NCBI RefSeq assembly: GCF_014192225.1
Contig: NZ_JACHXS010000017.1
Coordinates: 42,171-106,170, forward strand
DNA from: Pseudoduganella umbonata
Lineage (GTDB): Bacteria; Pseudomonadota; Gammaproteobacteria; Burkholderiales; Burkholderiaceae_D
DNA length: 64,000 nucleotides
Reading direction: 5' to 3'
Position numbers and translations under genes: made by a program. The notes below the pieces were generated by a model. The model made no database searches, had not been told where the DNA came from, and was given only the letters and a program-made list of their open reading frames with translations. Positions 40,853 to 50,010 of this stretch are shown piece after piece. Every line of letters begins with the position of its first letter. Within the stretch, counting starts at the first letter, position 1.

Positions 40853-41764
40853 ATGGAGCTCTTTCAATCAATGCGCCTGTTCGCCAAGGTGGCACAGCTT
40901 CAAAGCTTCACCAAGGCCGCCGAGTCCTTGCAGATCGGCCGGCCGCAGGTCACGCTGGCCATCAACCAGCTCGAGGCGTCGCTGGATGTACGACTGTTCC
41001 AGAGAACGACACGCAAGGTCAGCTTGACTGCCGAAGGGGAAGCCTTCCTGGCCAAGGTTGAAGAGATTCTCGGCGGGGTCGAGGAAGCGGTGGCGATGTT
41101 TCAGGCTCCGGGGAACGCCGTTAGCGGGCGGCTCCGGATCGATATCCCTTCGGCGTTTGCCGTAGAGGGCTTCATGGCGTCGGTCAGCCAGTTCCGGAAT
41201 GCGTACCCCAGGTTGTCGATCACGCTGGGGGTCAGCGATCGCTCGGTCGACCTCGTCGCCGAAGGGGTCGATTGCGTGCTGCGCATCGGCGAACTGCCGA
41301 ATTCCAGTCTGGTGGCTCGCCGCCTGGGTGCGCTCGTGATGATTACCTGCGCAGCGCCGGGCTATCTCGAGACAGCACCGGCGCTCGAGCAACCGGACGA
41401 TCTTGACCGGCATGGATGCGTCAATTTTCTGTCAGGAATCAGCAAGCGCACGCTGCCATGGCACTTCCGCCAGAATGGGACGAGCAGATCGCTGCTACCT
41501 GACAGCTCGATGCTGGTGAGTGACGCAGCCGCCTATGTCCAGTGCGCCCGCTCCGGCTTCGGTTTGATTCAAGTGCCGGGAATTCTGGTGGATCGGTATC
41601 TTCGCGATGGGACGCTGGTTGAGGTCCTGGCGCAATACCGTCCCGCCCCGCGCCCTGTCTCGCTGGTCTATCCCAGCCGGTCGCATGTTGCGCCACCGCT
41701 GCGGGCATTCTCGGACTGGCTTCAACAGCACTTCCTCGCGATCGACCGCACCTGGCTTGAGTAA
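40853..41764 (+). CDS. LysR-family transcriptional regulator
   Basis: This 303-residue protein has the N-terminal HTH (about 1-60, FTKAAESLQIGRPQVTLAIN and RLFQRTTRKVSLT). The substrate-binding domain runs from about 88 (RLRIDIPSAFAVEGFM) through DLVAEGVDCVLRIGEL and ARSGFGLIQVPG. The ATG at 40853 follows TAGAGGTGACG; a GTG two codons upstream is possible. It converges with a second MDR gene, with a GC-rich hairpin in between. It is of the CrgA/AaeR-like subgroup, which commonly controls aldehyde/quinone reductases; the target here is not determined. Confidence 0.92.
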   Translation: MELFQSMRLFAKVAQLQSFTKAAESLQIGRPQVTLAINQLEASLDVRLFQRTTRKVSLTAEGEAFLAKVEEILGGVEEAVAMFQAPGNAVSGRLRIDIPSAFAVEGFMASVSQFRNAYPRLSITLGVSDRSVDLVAEGVDCVLRIGELPNSSLVARRLGALVMITCAAPGYLETAPALEQPDDLDRHGCVNFLSGISKRTLPWHFRQNGTSRSLLPDSSMLVSDAAAYVQCARSGFGLIQVPGILVDRYLRDGTLVEVLAQYRPAPRPVSLVYPSRSHVAPPLRAFSDWLQQHFLAIDRTWLE

Positions 41765-41805
41765 TCGGGGAATGAACAGGTAGCGTCGTCCCCTGCACGG
41801 CCAAC

Positions 41806-41823
41806 AGCCCCGCAGCGGGGGCT
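41806..41823. terminator. Hairpin between convergent LysR and MDR genes
   Basis: AGCCCC (41806-41811) pairs with GGGGCT (41818-41823) around GCAGCG. It is followed by only two T's in the + direction. Placement between convergent genes supports a bidirectional terminator, but the missing T-run lowers confidence. Confidence 0.35.
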
Positions 41824-41869
41824 TCCGGACGCACATGGCTGTGCGCCGGCAAGACTTACAGCCTGACCG

Positions 41870-42859
41870 TTACAGCCTGACCACGATCTTGCCGAACTGC
41901 GCGTTGGACTCGAGGAAGCGGGTGGCTTCGACGATCTCATCGAACGGGAAGACCCTGGCAATCTGCGGGCTGAACTTTCCAGCGCTCAGACCTTCGCTGA
42001 TGAAGGTCTTGGCGCGGGCAAGTTTCTCGTCATCGGCCGTGACTTCGATAAATTCGTAGCCGCGGATCGTTGTGTGCTTGCCCAGCACGTGCAGCACCGG
42101 CACCGGGGTTGCGTCGCGGCTCAGTGCACCATAGATGAACACGATGGCATCCTTGCTCGTCGCCTTGACGATATTTTCGAAGTCGGGGCCACCTACCGGA
42201 TCGAAGACCACGCGTGCACCGGCGCCGCCGGTGATGCGCATGATCTCCGCAGTGATGTCGTCCAGGCCGGTCTGCAGAATGTGGGCGAAGCCTGCCTGCC
42301 TCAGTGCATCGGTCTTCTCGCCATTGCGGGTAATGGCGATCGGGGTGGCGCCGACGGACGCGGCGATCTGCATCGCGGCCAGCCCCACACTGCTCGACGC
42401 CGCCGACAGAACCACGAAGTCGCCTTTGCCCAGGTTGGCCAGGTCGATCAGTGCGCCCCAGGCAGTGGTGAACGGCATCCAGGTGGCGGCTGCGGCTTCA
42501 TAGCTTACGCCAGCCGGATTCTTGACCACGGCGCGGGCCGGGGCGATCACGAGATCGCCATACAGGCCGTACTGGTCGAACATGAAGGCCGGGATGACGG
42601 CGACCGAATCGCCGACTGCCAGACCGCTTACCTCCGGTCCGACAGCGTCGATCACGCCCGATGCCTCATAGCCCATCGTGGCCGGGAAGGTGGGCTCGAT
42701 CACGTAGCGACCGGAGCGGTACATGCTCTCGGCGCGGTTCAGGCCCAGCGCGCGGACGCTGATGCGTACCTCGCCGGCCTTCGGCTCGGGCGTGGGTACC
42801 TCGTCGATTTGCAGAACTTCAGGACCACCGGTTTTGTGAAAACGAACATGACGTGCCAT
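41870..42859 (-). CDS. MDR-family NADPH:quinone/alcohol oxidoreductase
   Basis: This 329-residue medium-chain reductase has GroES-like N-terminal motifs ALGLNRAESMYRSGRY and PATMGYEASGVIDAVG. The nucleotide-binding turn reads VVLSAASSSVGLAAMQIA, with Ser-rich replacement of the more common GG motif, as in one subgroup of zinc-independent members. DPVGGPDFENIV is also typical. No catalytic zinc ligands are visible. The 3' end shows a short tandem duplication (TTACAGCCTGACC twice at the stop). It converges with the LysR gene at 40853. It belongs to the same redox island as the MDR gene at 39257. Confidence 0.9.
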   Translation of the reverse strand: MARHVRFHKTGGPEVLQIDEVPTPEPKAGEVRISVRALGLNRAESMYRSGRYVIEPTFPATMGYEASGVIDAVGPEVSGLAVGDSVAVIPAFMFDQYGLYGDLVIAPARAVVKNPAGVSYEAAAATWMPFTTAWGALIDLANLGKGDFVVLSAASSSVGLAAMQIAASVGATPIAITRNGEKTDALRQAGFAHILQTGLDDITAEIMRITGGAGARVVFDPVGGPDFENIVKATSKDAIVFIYGALSRDATPVPVLHVLGKHTTIRGYEFIEVTADDEKLARAKTFISEGLSAGKFSPQIARVFPFDEIVEATRFLESNAQFGKIVVRL

Positions 42860-43095
42860 AACTCTTCTCCTGCTTTCGATATGCCGTCAAGGTGACGGAA
42901 TTGGTAATTGACGGATCCGCTTACGCCAGCGTCGAAGGACGGCGAGGTAAGCTGGACACCGGCAAACTATAAAGAGGTGTTCGATCGTCGAGAAGATCGG
43001 CTGACGGCAACTGATTGTTTCCGGAATTGATAACTATCGCCACAAGGATGCGTTATTACGCACGGTGGGGCCTGATCGCTGACGGGCCGCTGTTG

Positions 43096-44275
43096 GCCCA
43101 GCCTGTGTAAAAACGTGGCGTCAACAGCAGCGCCCGCAATTTTACCGATGCAAAACTCAAGCGCAGGATGGCCGAGATCGAGGCAAACATCAGTCGCTAC
43201 CTGGCAGAACTTGACACGGCCGACCGGCACGAACCGACTACCGCACAGGCGAAAAGCGTTCGCCTGAACGACAAGATCGCAGCGATGAAATCGCCAATGG
43301 CTACGCTGAAGGAAATTGAAGCGAAGCTGATAGAGACTGGGGAAACGCAGATCTCGCTAACTGACCCGGACTCGCGCTCGATGATGATGCGCGGTTCAGG
43401 AATTGTTGGCCACAACGTGCAGACTGCGGTCGACGCCAAGCATCATTTGATCGTAGAGCATGAGGTAACCAATACCGGCAGCGACCGCGACCAATTGTCT
43501 GGCATGGCCAAGAAAGCGCGCACTGCGATCGGCACGACGACATTGACGGCAATTGCGGATCGCGGCTACTTCAAGGGGGAACAAATCCTGGCTTGCCACG
43601 AAGCTGGAATCTGCACTTTGGTGCCGCCTACGAAAACCTCCGGCGCCAAAGCCGACGGTCGGTGCGACAAGGCCGATTTCATCTACGACCCGCAAAAGAA
43701 CGAGTACCGCTGCCCGGCAGGCGAATCCCTCATATGGCGCTTCGCAAGCATCGAGAAAGGCATGACGAACCACCGGTACTGGAGTTCGAACTGCAAGGGC
43801 TGTCCGCTCAAGGACAAATGCACGCCAAGCCCGCAACGACGCATAACGCGCCGGGAACATCAGGACGTGCTCGATGAGATGCAGGCGCGTCTTGAGCAGA
43901 CGCCGGATGCGATGCGAATCCGGCGCTCGACTGTCGAGCATCCGTACGCAACCATCAAGGCATGGATGGGAGCGACACACTTCCTGACGGAAGGCCTGGA
44001 GGGTGTGAAGGCTGAGATGAGCCTGCACGCGCTCGCCTATAACTTCAGGCGTTTGATGACGATTCTCGGGGCTGAGAGGATGCTGGCAGCGATCAGGGCA
44101 TACGCCCATTTTGTGACGCTCCCAAGCCTGCTTGAGGCGCTTTCCGTGCTGGTCTTGCTGAAAACACCCAAATCGGTCTACGAAGGCTGGAACGCTTCCG
44201 TTTATTCCAGAATTAGCCCTAGTCCGAACAATTCGGCTCCCAGCCCTTCGTTGTAAGTTTTTACACGCTCTGGGC
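43096..44275 (+). mobile_element. Internally deleted IS1182-family-like element
   Basis: The ends carry an imperfect inverted repeat of 19 bases: GCCCAGCCTGTGTAAAAAC (43096-43114) and GTTTTTACACGCTCTGGGC (44257-44275), matching at 16 positions including GTGTAAAAAC. Between them only the 3' two-thirds of a transposase gene remains. The left end is joined almost directly to codons from the middle of the protein. So about the first third of the gene is gone while both ends survive. The 308-base stretch 42860-43167 before the coding part holds nothing else. Confidence 0.7.
43111..44256 (+). pseudogene. IS1182-family transposase, N-terminally truncated
   Basis: The frame is open from 43111 (after a stop at 43108) to 44256 and encodes about 380 residues; the family length is nearer 450-500. 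The first recognisable codons read VNSSARNFTDAKLKRRM, which in full proteins follow the N-terminal DUF772 domain. The DDE catalytic core remains: TDPDSRSMMMRG, VGHNVQTAVDAKHHLI, LTAIADRGYFKG and the Cys-rich CKGCPLKDKC. The late acid is in RRSTVEHPYATIKAWMG. Without the N-terminal domain and first catalytic region it is probably inactive. A start at 43168 would give a 362-residue product. Confidence 0.85.
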
Positions 44276-44357
44276 TGATTGCGGAGTACTGTAGAGTCCG
44301 CTAACGCCCCCAAGCGGATCTCTCATGCTGCCTAGGTCTGCGCCTAAGAACCAGCAG

Positions 44358-46304
44358 CTATTTGGATAAGCTAATTTCGGAAAGTATTAAACTCAGTTTT
44401 TTTACGTCTACAGGCTTTGTGAAATGATGGTCAAAGCCAGCGGCGAGAGCTTTTTCTCGATCGTTTTTCTGGCCGTAGCCGGTGACTGCAATTAGCACCG
44501 CATTCGCTGTGGTAGGCTGGGCACGAAGTCGTCGGGCCAATTCATGTCCGTCCATTTCTGGTAGTCCAATATCAAGCAGGCAGACGTCCGGTGCTTCCCG
44601 GCTCGCTCGTTCCAAGGCTCGCCTCGCTTCGTTTTCCGCAGCCACTTGATGACCCGATGCTTCCAGGATCATACTCAACATTGCTGCAGCATCGACGTTG
44701 TCGTCAACTACCAAAATTTTTAGATGCGACCCGTCTTGTAGAGGGTGACCGCCGCCGTGTTCGACTGGCGCTTCCAAATTCTGATGAATTCGCGGCAGGA
44801 CCACGGTAACTCTGCTGCCATTACCGATCCCTTCGCTTGCAGCAGAAACTTTCCCGCCGTGCATTTCAACGATGCTTTTGACCAATGCCAGCCCTAGCCC
44901 CAACCCACCGGAGGAACGGTCCGAACTGCGTTCTGCCTGCGCAAAAAGATCAAACACGTGATCGAGCAGTTCTGGCTCCATGCCAATTCCATCATCCGTA
45001 GCTTCCAAAATCACATGCCATTCCTGCACTTCGATTCTCAAAGCAATATTTCCGCCTTCTGGGGTGTACTTGGCCGCATTGTTGAGCAGATTTGCAACCA
45101 CCTGCACCAAGCGCTTTTTGTCGCCTCTGACAAGCGCAGTTTGCGGAGCGATATGTAAAGTCAAGTGATGATGCTTTGATTGGATAAGTGGATTTGCCTG
45201 CTCGACGGCGTCAGGCACCACATGGCGCACATCCAGAGTTTTATTTTCGAGCTCGGCTAAGCCGCGTGTTACTCGTGACACATCCAGCAAGTCATTGATG
45301 AGATTAGTCATATGGGTGGCTTGCCGACTGATGATTTCACCGATCTTTCGTACCCGCTCCTCATCCTGCCTCACTAAGGCCAAGACGTCTGCCCCTGCGC
45401 TAATAGGCGCAAGAGGATTCCTCAATTCATGTGCCAACATGGCTAAAAACTCATTCTTACGAACATCCTCAGCCCTTAATCGTTCATTCGCCTGCTGACG
45501 TTCCTCCCCAATGGTTTTCAGCTCTTGAATATCGATGTTTACGCCTTGAAGCATGTACGGATCGCTTGGTCTTTCCTGATGCCATTCTGCACGCGCAGCA
45601 AACCAACGATACGTGCCGCCTTTCTCGTGCATCAACATTTCAATATGGACCGAGTCACGATGGGCGCCGGCATATGCACTTTCGAGTTGGTCTTTCACCA
45701 CGTTCCGCTGATCTGGATGGATGAAATTTAACCACTGTACAAACGTAATTGTGGCGTCATCGCCAGTGTGACCTAACAGAGATAAGAAGTTTTTGCAAAC
45801 GTCCATCTGCCCCTTCTCAGGATGCCACGTCCATGTGCCTGCATTAGCAGCTGATAGCACTCGCCTGGTCTCTTCCTTTTCTTTGACACAGCGCTCGAGA
45901 AGTTTATGTTCTGTCAGGTCGAGTGTAATTTTTGAGAACCCAATATGTTCGCCAGCTTCATTGCGCAAGGCTGTGAGTAAAACCCTAGCCCAAAACACGC
46001 TGCCGTCCTTACGTTGCCGCCAACGCTCTTCCCTGAAGAACCCATTTATTAGTGCTTCGTGCAGGTTATGGTCCGCCCATCCCAGAGCCTTGTCTTCATC
46101 TGTGTACAGCAATGACAAGTGACTACCGATCGCATCTTCTGCGGTAAACCCTTTAATTTGTTCCGCTGCACTATTCCAGCTTTCTATGACGCCATTAGGA
46201 TCTAGAAAAAAAACCGCTGCTTCCTTAACTTCTTCTATCATCAACCGGGTTAATTCAGCCAGCTGGTTGGGCGGGAGCGATGAGACTGCATACGGCTTGA
46301 TCAT
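44358..46304 (-). CDS. Hybrid sensor histidine kinase with two PAS domains and a receiver
   Basis: This 648-residue cytoplasmic sensor has PAS1 at about 20-135 (VFFLDPNGVIESWNSAAEQI, with a PAC end) and PAS2/PAC at about 145-262. The HisKA domain has His292 in AMLAHELRNPLAP. The HATPase has the N-box LLNNAAKYTPEGG and the G-boxes DDGIGM and GGLGLGLAL. The C-terminal receiver has Asp578 in CLLDIGLPEMDG. It has no transmembrane helix, so it reads an internal or redox/light/small-molecule signal. The base composition is clearly more AT-rich than its neighbours, and it lies next to the IS1182-type remnant, suggesting acquisition. No separate regulator gene is near. The ATG at 46304 is followed by an AT-rich promoter region upstream. 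Confidence 0.93.
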   Translation of the reverse strand: MIKPYAVSSLPPNQLAELTRLMIEEVKEAAVFFLDPNGVIESWNSAAEQIKGFTAEDAIGSHLSLLYTDEDKALGWADHNLHEALINGFFREERWRQRKDGSVFWARVLLTALRNEAGEHIGFSKITLDLTEHKLLERCVKEKEETRRVLSAANAGTWTWHPEKGQMDVCKNFLSLLGHTGDDATITFVQWLNFIHPDQRNVVKDQLESAYAGAHRDSVHIEMLMHEKGGTYRWFAARAEWHQERPSDPYMLQGVNIDIQELKTIGEERQQANERLRAEDVRKNEFLAMLAHELRNPLAPISAGADVLALVRQDEERVRKIGEIISRQATHMTNLINDLLDVSRVTRGLAELENKTLDVRHVVPDAVEQANPLIQSKHHHLTLHIAPQTALVRGDKKRLVQVVANLLNNAAKYTPEGGNIALRIEVQEWHVILEATDDGIGMEPELLDHVFDLFAQAERSSDRSSGGLGLGLALVKSIVEMHGGKVSAASEGIGNGSRVTVVLPRIHQNLEAPVEHGGGHPLQDGSHLKILVVDDNVDAAAMLSMILEASGHQVAAENEARRALERASREAPDVCLLDIGLPEMDGHELARRLRAQPTTANAVLIAVTGYGQKNDREKALAAGFDHHFTKPVDVKKLSLILSEISLSK

Positions 46305-46684
46305 ATCTTTGCGCGCCTTTTGATTTCAGATAAGATAGTATGATCGTATTGCATGACACTTATTGGCAAAATGATCTCGTCAATAATCCAAGGCGATCTC
46401 ATGCATAAGCAGATTAAATTTTAATGGCTGAACCTGACTGGCGCGGAATTTCTGATCGTGGCGCTCAGCGGGGTCAAAACCGGCGCTTCGATACTAAGCA
46501 TGCAAAAGTATCAGCGTACGAGGTGGGTGTGTTTTTTGCAAATGTGCGCGGGGTTAAAATACCCTCATCAGGTTGTAGGTTAAATCGCACATAGGGCACG
46601 ATTGGACCTCTTTCCGTTAGATGAGCGATGCCCTTGACCGAGATGGGCGCTGCCAGACCGGTCGTTACGACAAGGGCAAAGGTC

Positions 46685-46735
46685 CCGCTTCTGGCCGATC
46701 TCGGCCGTTCGCCGCAACATAGCGTCCATACTGTT
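46685..46735 (+). repeat. Dispersed repeat, partial copy
   Basis: CCGCTTCTGGCCGATCTCGG and the next CCG (46685-46707) are identical to 60433-60455. The following bases (CGCAACATAGC against CGCAGCATAGC) also match. It lies in the 650-base gene-free stretch 46305-46955, which I otherwise find empty apart from the next repeat copy. Confidence 0.6.
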
Positions 46736-46813
46736 GGACAAACTGCCCAGGCTGGGCAGCGAGAAGTGATGAGGTACGCCTTCGAAGCATAGGCAAGTGC
46801 GACACAGATGTCG

Positions 46814-46880
46814 AAGGACCGCTTCTGGCCGATTGCTGCCGTCAAGTGCACGGCGGCTTCCACCCCAGAGCATTCATTCC
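46814..46880 (+). repeat. Dispersed repeat, short complete copy
   Basis: AAGGACCGCTTCTGGCCGAT (46814-46833) is identical to 60428-60447. The block ends with GGCTTCCACCCCAGAGCATTC, related to AGGTTCCACCCCATTGCAGAC at 60513. It is a shortened version of the unit at 60428-60540. Confidence 0.6.
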
Positions 46881-46955
46881 CAAATTACTTCTTGACACTG
46901 CGCACTCGCCTGACTTGTACAATCCCGGTTTTCCTTAAACAGAAGCCGGGGCGCT

Positions 46956-47963
46956 GTGCAAGAACTTTGGGATTATTACAGGCATCTGGCGGCGGACTTA
47001 CCGTCACAGGGGCCGGGATTCAGTGCAGTCGTCATGCGTGATGCGGAAACGGTGTTTGAAATCCATCACGGGCTCGCTTCGCTCGAACTGAAAGTGCCGC
47101 TGTCGCGCGATTCAGCCTACTACCTGGCGTCCGTATCAAAGCAGTTCACCGCGGCCTGTGTCATGACCCTGGTCCATCACGGCATTGTCAGCCTTGACGA
47201 CGACGTTTGCACTTATCTGCCCGAGCTGGCGAAGTTCGAACAAGCATTCCCCTTGCGAACCTTATTGAACCATAGCAGCGGGATCCCGGACTATTTCCAG
47301 TTTCTGCAATGCCAGCTGGGACGTCATGAAGCCGACTACTTCAATAACGACACGATCCTGAAAATAATCGCGTGCATGGACACGGTCGAGTGTCCAACGC
47401 ACACCGAGCACCGCTACAGCAACAGCAACTACATCCTGCTTGCTGCCCTGGTCGAGCGCCTCGCCGGGATCCCGCTTACAGACTACGCCAGAGAAAACCT
47501 GTTTGCGCCTGTCGGCATCCATCGCTTGACCTTCGATGACGACCGGTTCGCTGTGATCGAACACCGCGTAACCAGTTACGAGTCGGACCGGTCGCGCCCG
47601 TTCGGCTACAAACAGCACCTCGGTAACGCCAACACGGTCGGCGATGGCGGCATCTATGGCAGCACCGCAGAGCTCTCGCGATGGGAAATGGAATGGCATC
47701 GCCAGTGGTCGGACAGTTCCAGCCTCGTGCATGCCATGCTGCAGCCCTCGCCGCTGCTGGACGGAACGGTACCTGACTATCGATTCGGGTTGGAGGTGAC
47801 GCAAAGGTTTGGACAGGAAGTGGTGTTCCACAGCGGTAGTCTTTGGGGATTTGGCAGTTTGATCGTCAGACTCCCGCAAATCCGCACATCGATCATTCAT
47901 CTGGCCAATTGCCAGCGTACCCGGCCGGACATGGATCGGATACTTTCCGCCGCGCTGAAGTAG
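46956..47963 (+). CDS. Serine hydrolase of the beta-lactamase/class C penicillin-binding fold
   Basis: This 335-residue serine hydrolase is related to AmpC, D,D-peptidases and EstB esterases. The SxxK motif is SVSK with Ser59 and Lys62. The second motif is YSN in HRYSNSNYIL and the third is HSG in VVFHSGSLWGFGS, where AmpC has KTG. LLNHSSGIPDY is typical of the family. There is no signal peptide, so it is probably a cytoplasmic esterase or peptidase rather than a true beta-lactamase. The start is GTG at 46956 after GCCGGGGCGCT. The gene converges with the chemoreceptor gene. The substrate is unknown. Confidence 0.88.
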   Translation: MQELWDYYRHLAADLPSQGPGFSAVVMRDAETVFEIHHGLASLELKVPLSRDSAYYLASVSKQFTAACVMTLVHHGIVSLDDDVCTYLPELAKFEQAFPLRTLLNHSSGIPDYFQFLQCQLGRHEADYFNNDTILKIIACMDTVECPTHTEHRYSNSNYILLAALVERLAGIPLTDYARENLFAPVGIHRLTFDDDRFAVIEHRVTSYESDRSRPFGYKQHLGNANTVGDGGIYGSTAELSRWEMEWHRQWSDSSSLVHAMLQPSPLLDGTVPDYRFGLEVTQRFGQEVVFHSGSLWGFGSLIVRLPQIRTSIIHLANCQRTRPDMDRILSAALK

Positions 47964-47998
47964 CGCGCGAGTCGGATCAGTCGCTATGCACGCATCGG

Positions 47999-49945
47999 TC
48001 AGGCTTGCTGCGCCCGATCCCCGATCCGGAACTCGCCCACCAGCGCCACCAGCGTGGCCGCCTGGTGCTTCAGGCTTTCGGCCGCGGCAGCCGCTTCCTC
48101 GACCAGCGCGGCGTTCTGCTGCGTCACGCCGTCCATCTGGCCGACCGCCTGCGTGACCTGGCCGATGCCGCCGCTCTGCTCCACGCTGGCCGCCGCGATC
48201 TCGGCGATGATGCCGGCCACGCCGCGCACGCTCGCCACCACTTCCTCCATCGTGGCGCCGGCGCCCTGCACCAGCGCGCTGCCGCGTTCCACCTGGGCCA
48301 CGGACTCGCCGATCAAGGCCTTGATCTCCTTCGCCGCGGCGGCGCTGCGCTGGGCCAGGTTGCGCACCTCGCTGGCCACCACGGCGAAACCGCGGCCCTG
48401 TTCCCCGGCGCGGGCCGCTTCGACGGCCGCGTTCAGCGCCAGGATATTGGTCTGGAACGCGATGCCGTCGATCACGCCGATGATGTCGGCCACCTTGCCC
48501 GACGAGGCATTGATCGCCGCCATCGTCTCGACCACTTCGGCCACCGCCGCGCCGCCGCGCGTGGCCACGCCGGACGCGCTGTCGGCCAGCTGGCGCGCCT
48601 GCGCGGCGTTGTCGGAATTCTGGCGCACGGTGCTGGTCAGTTCTTCCATCGACGCCGCCGTTTCTTCCAGCGCGCTGGCCTGCTGTTCGGTGCGCGCCGA
48701 CAGGTCGGCATTGCCCTGGCTGATCTCGGTGCTGGCGACGGCCACGCTGGCGGAACTGTCGCGCACCCGCGCCAGCACGCTCTCGATCTTGCCGACGAAG
48801 ACGTTGAAGCCGTTGCCGATGACAGCCAGCTCGTCGTTGCCGTCGACCGCCAGGCGCTTCGTCAGGTCGGCATTGCCGCCGGCCAGCTGCGCCATCGTTG
48901 CGGACAGGTCGCGCAGCGGGCGCATCAGCCGGCGCAGCGTGAACAGCATCAGGAAGGCCGCGATAACTGCGCAGGCGGCCGATGCACCGGCCGTATACAT
49001 CAGCAGATGGTGCGCCGGCGCGGTCGCCACGCTTTTCGGGAACGACAGGCGCACGGACCAGGGAGCGGCACCGCCTTCCAGGCGCAGCGGCTCCACCAGG
49101 TGCACGATGCCGTCCACCTCGTACTGGAACGGCTGGCCGGCACGCACGGCGGCCAGCGCCTCGGCCGGCATGTCGCCGGCCTTCTTGCCGTTGCGGGCCG
49201 CATCCGGGTGGCTGGCGTACAGCCCTTCGTTCGACACCAGCGACAGGCGGCCCTGCTCGACCGTCTTCATGCCGGCCAGGATCTCGCCCAGCTTCGTCAG
49301 CAGCAGGTCGCCGCTGACCACGCCCTTGACCTCGCCGTTCGCGACGACCGGCGCCATCAGGGATGTCATCAGCACATCCTTGCCGTCCACCGGATACGCG
49401 ACCGGTTCGGTGAAGTAGCGTTTGCCGGTCTTTTTCGGGATGTCATACCAGTCGTTGGCGCCGGGCTTGTCGCTGAAGGTGATCGGTTCGACGTGCAGGC
49501 GGCCATCGGCCTGGCGGGTGTAGTACGGCATGTAGCGGCCGGTCGCGTCGAAACGGGGCTTCCGGCCGGCGAATTCGGCGTCCCGGCCATCGAGCGCGTT
49601 CGGCTCCATCGTCACCGAGGAGCCCATCAGGTCCGGCGAACCGCGCAGCATGGCCTGCGCCGCCTCGTCGACCTGCTCGCGGGAGAGGTTGCGGCCGGCG
49701 GCCAGCGTGGCGCCGACGGTGCCGGCCAGCGTCGACGTGGCGGCGAAATTCGTTTCGATGCGGCCCGCCAGTGTGGCCGCGGCCCCGGCGGCCGACGTCC
49801 GGGCGAGCTGCATCGCGGCCTGCTCCGCGCTGTCGCGGTTGCGGATGCCGGTGATGGCTGCGACGAGCGCCAGGCTGACGATGACCAGCGTGGTCGCGGC
49901 GGTGCCGATGCGGGCGTTCAGGGACAGGTTGTTCAGGATTTTCAC
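47999..49945 (-). CDS. Methyl-accepting chemotaxis protein with dCache-type sensor
   Basis: This chemoreceptor has about 648 residues. TM1 is at about 13-33, and a large periplasmic dCache-like domain (about 40-320) includes the ligand-region segment TGRYMPYYTRQADGRLHVEP and TSLMAPVVANGEVKGVVSGD. TM2 is near 330-350, followed by HAMP (about 352-405). The signalling domain has the hairpin tip (IDGIAFQTNILALNAAVEAA) identical to the first receptor at 34133. The best start is a GTG at 49945 giving (M)KILNNLSLNARIG; no upstream ATG has similarity. dCache sensors often bind amino acids, organic acids or sugars. It lies 65 bases after the porin-like gene on the same strand. Confidence 0.92.
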   Translation of the reverse strand: MKILNNLSLNARIGTAATTLVIVSLALVAAITGIRNRDSAEQAAMQLARTSAAGAAATLAGRIETNFAATSTLAGTVGATLAAGRNLSREQVDEAAQAMLRGSPDLMGSSVTMEPNALDGRDAEFAGRKPRFDATGRYMPYYTRQADGRLHVEPITFSDKPGANDWYDIPKKTGKRYFTEPVAYPVDGKDVLMTSLMAPVVANGEVKGVVSGDLLLTKLGEILAGMKTVEQGRLSLVSNEGLYASHPDAARNGKKAGDMPAEALAAVRAGQPFQYEVDGIVHLVEPLRLEGGAAPWSVRLSFPKSVATAPAHHLLMYTAGASAACAVIAAFLMLFTLRRLMRPLRDLSATMAQLAGGNADLTKRLAVDGNDELAVIGNGFNVFVGKIESVLARVRDSSASVAVASTEISQGNADLSARTEQQASALEETAASMEELTSTVRQNSDNAAQARQLADSASGVATRGGAAVAEVVETMAAINASSGKVADIIGVIDGIAFQTNILALNAAVEAARAGEQGRGFAVVASEVRNLAQRSAAAAKEIKALIGESVAQVERGSALVQGAGATMEEVVASVRGVAGIIAEIAAASVEQSGGIGQVTQAVGQMDGVTQQNAALVEEAAAAAESLKHQAATLVALVGEFRIGDRAQQA

Positions 49946-50010
49946 TGATGCGGGTTCCGTGAGAGAGTGCGAGTCGGAAGGCGGTTCAGAAGCGGGATCA
50001 GAAGGCGCGG

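Noticed and set aside
42967..43230. An 87-codon minus-strand frame before the IS1182-type remnant
   Set aside because: It runs into the antisense of the transposase and shows no family motif.
46474..46863. A 129-codon minus-strand frame
   Set aside because: Much of it is built from the dispersed repeat and the product has no signal, domain or ribosome site.
46956..47963. Calling the serine hydrolase an AmpC beta-lactamase
   Set aside because: It lacks a signal peptide and has HSG instead of KTG, so an esterase or peptidase of the same fold is more likely.
47843..49948. A 701-codon open frame antisense to the second chemoreceptor
   Set aside because: The chemoreceptor hairpin-tip motif is exact on the minus strand, and the + frame has no recognisable domain.
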